A stretch of 64,000 nt of DNA from Nesterenkonia sp. LB17. Lineage in GTDB: Bacteria > Actinomycetota > Actinomycetes > Actinomycetales > Micrococcaceae. Positions 61,070 to 64,000 of the stretch are shown here, one piece after another. The notes beneath the pieces were generated by a model. That model made no database searches and was not told the DNA's origin. It was given only the letters and a program-made list of their open reading frames with translations. How positions within the stretch are numbered: the stretch's first letter is position 1; each line of letters begins with the position of its first letter. Location of the stretch: positions 124,001-188,000 of the forward strand of contig NZ_JAJOYX010000003.1 of the NCBI RefSeq assembly GCF_022565915.1. Direction: 5' to 3'. A program made the position numbers and the translations under genes.

Positions 61070-62232
61070 TGGATGTTCTCGCTCGGCACGCCCTGGTCGA
61101 TCAGCGAGCGCCGCGCGCTCTGCATGAAGGGCAGCGGTCCACACATGAACACCTGCGCCTCCTCGGGAAGCTCCACGTCGGAGAGGTTCATGAATCCCGA
61201 CTTTGCCGGATGCAGGGTCGGCGCGATCTCCGCGTCCTTCTCGTACCAGTTCTGGGCACGAGCATCCGGCATCGCAAGCACCTGCCGACGGAGTCCGTCG
61301 TAGAGCGCGTGGTGCGCATGCGACTTGTCGGCGTGGAAGAGCCGGACCGTGCGCTCCGGCTGCCGACGCGAGAGGTCTTCCATGATGGCCGCCACCGGGG
61401 TGATGCCGATTCCCGCAGAGACCAGCACCAGCGGAACATCGGTCTCATCGAGCACCACGTCGCCCGCGGGCTGTGACACATCGAGGATCGTGCCCGGCTG
61501 GGCGTTCTCGTACAGCCAGCCCGAGACCTGCCCGTCGGGCATCCCGTCGACGCCACGGACCCGCTTGATCGTCACGCGCAGGGAATCGCCGCGCGGACCC
61601 GATGAGATCGTGTACTGCCGCGGCTGACGCAGCCCGTCCGGAAGATCCACAGCGATCGCGACATACTGTCCCGTCCGATGCGCTGGCACCTGGCCGTCCA
61701 CCGGGGCAAGCAGCAGAGAGAACACCTCTCCGGACTCCTCGAAACGCTCCACGACCCGATATCTGCCCCATGGGTGATCAGGATCTGTGCCGCCCTCGGC
61801 GTAGAGCTTGCCCTCTTCAGCGATCAGGGCCGTAGCGAAGAGCCAATAGACCTCGTCCCATGCGGACGCGACCTCGGGGGTGATCGCGTCACCGAGCACC
61901 TTCTTCACCGCAGCGAGCAGGTACCGGCCGACGACCAGATACTCGGACGCCTGGATGCCGAGTGATACATGCTTATGGGCGATGCGCCGCATCACCGGCG
62001 TGAAGTCCGGCGCGTCGGGGTCGATCAGATGCACCGCGAACGCCACGACCGACGCCGCGAGCGCCTTCGGCTGCTCACCGATCGCCTGGTTCGCCCGGTT
62101 GAACACGTTGAACAGCTCGGGGTGGGCCTCGAACATGTCCGCGTAGAAGAGCGTGCTGATGGCTTCGGCATGCTCGGCGACGACGCCCGCAGTCTGCTCG
62201 ACGACGTCGGTGGACTCTGGAGACAGTCTCAT
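61024..62232 (-). CDS. hmp: Flavohaemoglobin, nitric oxide dioxygenase
   Basis: 402 residues. Globin domain (1-140) with proximal histidine region RIAHKHVSLGIQASEYLVVG and TLFYADMFEAHPELFNVFNR; FAD domain with RQYTISSGP; NAD domain with VLVSAGIGITPVAAIME and FMCGPLPFMQSAR. Converts NO to nitrate. The ATG at 62232 has GAGAGAGG upstream and gives the conserved globin start; the frame is open to 62295. Convergent with a cysteine-containing regulator that may control it. Confidence 0.95.
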   Translation of the reverse strand: MRLSPESTDVVEQTAGVVAEHAEAISTLFYADMFEAHPELFNVFNRANQAIGEQPKALAASVVAFAVHLIDPDAPDFTPVMRRIAHKHVSLGIQASEYLVVGRYLLAAVKKVLGDAITPEVASAWDEVYWLFATALIAEEGKLYAEGGTDPDHPWGRYRVVERFEESGEVFSLLLAPVDGQVPAHRTGQYVAIAVDLPDGLRQPRQYTISSGPRGDSLRVTIKRVRGVDGMPDGQVSGWLYENAQPGTILDVSQPAGDVVLDETDVPLVLVSAGIGITPVAAIMEDLSRRQPERTVRLFHADKSHAHHALYDGLRRQVLAMPDARAQNWYEKDAEIAPTLHPAKSGFMNLSDVELPEEAQVFMCGPLPFMQSARRSLIDQGVPSENIHYEVFGPDLWAQQPA

Positions 62233-62449
62233 CGGGTGGCCTCTCTCTGGTTCTTCGCCACCAGGAACCGGGTGGACTCTTCGATGGTCTCGCACTGCCT
62301 CCTCGTGGCGTAGGCGGTTTCACCGCGTTTATTCATCGGCCTTGCCTGCAGGCGCGTCTCGGCATCTATCACCCCACGGGCACCTACTGTGGTGCGGGAG
62401 CCGCGCTCTCCGCACGGGTCTCTCGCCCGCACCAGATGAGGTTCAATCG

Positions 62450-63427
62450 ATGTCGCAGCGCTTCCCGGGGCAATACCCCCTGCCCAGCAACCCTCCTGGC
62501 GTGGGTGCAGAGAAGCTCACGGCCTGGCAGAAGTTCCAGCGCTGGCCGATCATCCTCCGCATTGCGACCATCGGCTGTGGCGGATTCATCGCGCTGTTCG
62601 TTCTGCTGATGATCATCGGCCTCGTCGCATTCATGGTGAACCCCAACGAGGTTGAAGAACGCGCCGCCGCGACGGAGGAGCAGGAGCTCGTCGTCGAGGA
62701 GTCTGAGGACCCTGCGGAACCTGAGGAGACCGACGAGCCTTCGGAGGAGCCCTCCAAGTCCGAGACGCCCTCGACATCTCCGACTCCGACCCCAAGTCCG
62801 ACGCCGACTCCGACGCCCACCCCCACCCCGACGCCCACTCCGACGCCCACCCCCACCGCTGATCCGAACGAGCACACCGCCGTCGTCGTGCGCATCATCG
62901 ACGGAGACACCGTGGAGCTGGACTCCGGGGACACTGTCAGGGTGAGCGGGATTGACACTCCTGAACGTGGCGAGTGCCATTTCGACACCGCATCCACCCG
63001 GATGAGCGAGCTGGTGCTGGGCAGGACCGTCACACTGACCCGCGATGGTGAGGACACCGATCGCTATGACCGAATCCTGCGCTACGTGGACGTCGGAGGG
63101 ACCGACGCGGGCAGGACCCTGATCGAGGAGGGCCTCGCGGTCGCCCGGTATGACTCCCGGGACGGCTATGGCTTCCACACCCGGGAACCGGGTTACATCG
63201 CGGCCGACGACGGCGCCCCGCTGCAGACCTGCGCCCCCGAGCCCGCCCCGGTTCCACCGCCGGGCCAGCAGGGCGGGAACTGCGATCCCAACTACACGCC
63301 CTGCATCCCGGTCTACCCGCCGGACATCAACTGTGGCGATCTGGACTTCCCGGTCCGAGTCATCGGTGCCGACCCGCATGGCCTGGACGGCGATGGCGAC
63401 GGTTATGGATGCGAGGCCAACGGCTGA
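62450..63427 (+). CDS. Membrane-anchored thermonuclease-like protein with excalibur domain
   Basis: 325 residues. Cytoplasmic start, one membrane helix (about 38-63), acidic stretch, a Pro-Thr repeat stalk (about 110-136), then an SNase domain (VVVRIIDGDTVELDSGDTVRVSGIDTPE; LVLGRTVTL; DRYDRILRYV) and a C-terminal excalibur calcium-binding motif DPHGLDGDGDGYGCE. Expected to be an extracellular, calcium-dependent nuclease tethered to the envelope. ATG at 62450. Confidence 0.87.
   Translation: MSQRFPGQYPLPSNPPGVGAEKLTAWQKFQRWPIILRIATIGCGGFIALFVLLMIIGLVAFMVNPNEVEERAAATEEQELVVEESEDPAEPEETDEPSEEPSKSETPSTSPTPTPSPTPTPTPTPTPTPTPTPTPTADPNEHTAVVVRIIDGDTVELDSGDTVRVSGIDTPERGECHFDTASTRMSELVLGRTVTLTRDGEDTDRYDRILRYVDVGGTDAGRTLIEEGLAVARYDSRDGYGFHTREPGYIAADDGAPLQTCAPEPAPVPPPGQQGGNCDPNYTPCIPVYPPDINCGDLDFPVRVIGADPHGLDGDGDGYGCEANG
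62779..62857 (+). repeat. Pro-Thr-encoding tandem hexanucleotide repeat
   Basis: About 13 copies of CC(G/C)AC(T/G/C)-type hexamers encode the Pro-Thr stalk of the nuclease. Copy number may vary by slippage. Confidence 0.75.
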
Positions 63428-63444
63428 GGCGCTATCGTGCTGTC

Positions 63445-63702
63445 ATGGCGAAAAGCTCCAGGTCCAGCGAGTATGAACGCGTGGAACACTTCACCGCTGA
63501 TCCATCCACCGTCGAGTGGGCCTCCAGCGGCAAGTTCTGGACCAGCTGGCAGAGTGCGGTCGCGATCATGGGCATCCCGCTCATCGCCTGGATGTACCTC
63601 GCGCCGTCTGACCTCCAGCTGAGCCCCGGCTGGTATCTGGTCTCTTGGCTGGCGATCTTCGTGGTCGCCACCGCGGCAGGCCGCATCCGCCGCCGCCTAT
63701 GA
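63445..63702 (+). CDS. Small membrane protein, unknown function
   Basis: 85 residues with two hydrophobic helices (about 38-53 and 62-79) ending in a basic RIRRRL. No family recognised. TATCGT (63433-63438) lies 6 bases before the ATG, supporting a leaderless start 18 bases after the nuclease gene. Confidence 0.6.
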   Translation: MAKSSRSSEYERVEHFTADPSTVEWASSGKFWTSWQSAVAIMGIPLIAWMYLAPSDLQLSPGWYLVSWLAIFVVATAAGRIRRRL

Positions 63703-63756
63703 AACATCACGAAGCCTGAGGGAAGTCAGACCCTGGGAACTTCCAAGATCTGAGCG

Positions 63757-64000
63757 TCAGCCTCGACGCATCGGCACGTGGGGAATCCCGTCTTCCAGGA
63801 ACTGCTCCCCGGACCGGACGAAGCCGAAGGCCTCATACCAGCCCTGCAGCGGCGCCTGGGCGTCGAGCACGACCTGCGATTCAGCTGACTGCCCGGCGCA
63901 GAACTCCAGCGCGCGCTTCATCAGCTCACGGGCCACCCCGGTCCCGCGCGCGTCAGGGGCCGCCACCACACGCCCGATCCGGAAGCCCGCCAGCTCGTGG
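63757..64000 (-). CDS. GNAT acetyltransferase, ElaA-like (5' end beyond window)
   Basis: C-terminal 80 residues only; the frame enters from the right edge. RVVAAPDARGTGVARELMKRAL is the acetyl-CoA-binding motif A; the ending LQGWYEAFGFVRSGEQFLEDGIPHVPMRR is characteristic of ElaA. Substrate unknown. Confidence 0.85.
   Translation of the reverse strand, partial: HELAGFRIGRVVAAPDARGTGVARELMKRALEFCAGQSAESQVVLDAQAPLQGWYEAFGFVRSGEQFLEDGIPHVPMRRG

Overview
The window comes from a high-GC actinomycete, most likely a Micrococcales/Micrococcaceae-type organism such as Nesterenkonia or Arthrobacter. The evidence is the gene order gpm / senX3-regX3 / phoU, a GTP-dependent PEP carboxykinase, many GTG starts, and many genes with a TANNNT box 6-7 bases before the start codon, as expected for leaderless mRNAs. 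Flanking DNA is ordinary chromosome.

Layout. 1-10.1 kb is core: purH (cut by the edge), regX3-senX3 facing phoU across a PHO-box region, gpm, a DUF2516 protein, a cystathionine gamma-synthase-like enzyme, tmk-holB and a lipoprotein hydrolase. 10.2-18.8 kb is a stress/redox stretch with visible decay: universal stress protein, tRNA-Thr, a frameshifted DUF305 remnant, SHOCT protein plus multicopper oxidase, a DosS/DosR-like two-component pair with two DosR-type boxes, a broken BON-domain gene and an ECF sigma factor with no anti-sigma. 18.8-21.8 kb is an arsenic-type cluster (flavoprotein, ArsR, ArsO-like monooxygenase) without pump or reductase. 21.8-26.6 kb holds small housekeeping and transport genes and tRNA-Ser.

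26,868-36,007 is an integrated, more A/T-rich element of about 9.1 kb inserted just behind nei2. A large serine integrase sits at its left end and both attachment sites can be rebuilt. The rebuilt attB and attP dyads share one crossover point, between C and T of a GGGCTGCC core. Cargo: a small membrane protein, a resolvase next to a res-like array, a lipoprotein, an HNH nuclease, a KAP-type P-loop NTPase and a large protein ending in the DUF4209 RNxxxHG motif. The NTPase and DUF4209 genes fill half the element and are the best candidate for an undescribed defence or conflict system.

36-64 kb returns to chromosome: nei2, phosphomannomutase, an amine oxidase convergent with a nitrilase-family hydrolase, DASS and BCCT transporters, pckG, tRNA-Arg, SRPBCC and DUF4389 proteins, an alcohol dehydrogenase, a second universal stress protein, the translationally coupled fruR-fruK-fruA-ptsH operon, SixA-like phosphatase, a receiver-less winged-helix regulator with a perfect CRP/GlxR site upstream, upp, tadA, apt, tRNA-Ser, a regulator convergent with flavohaemoglobin hmp, a membrane-anchored nuclease and an ElaA-like acetyltransferase cut by the edge.
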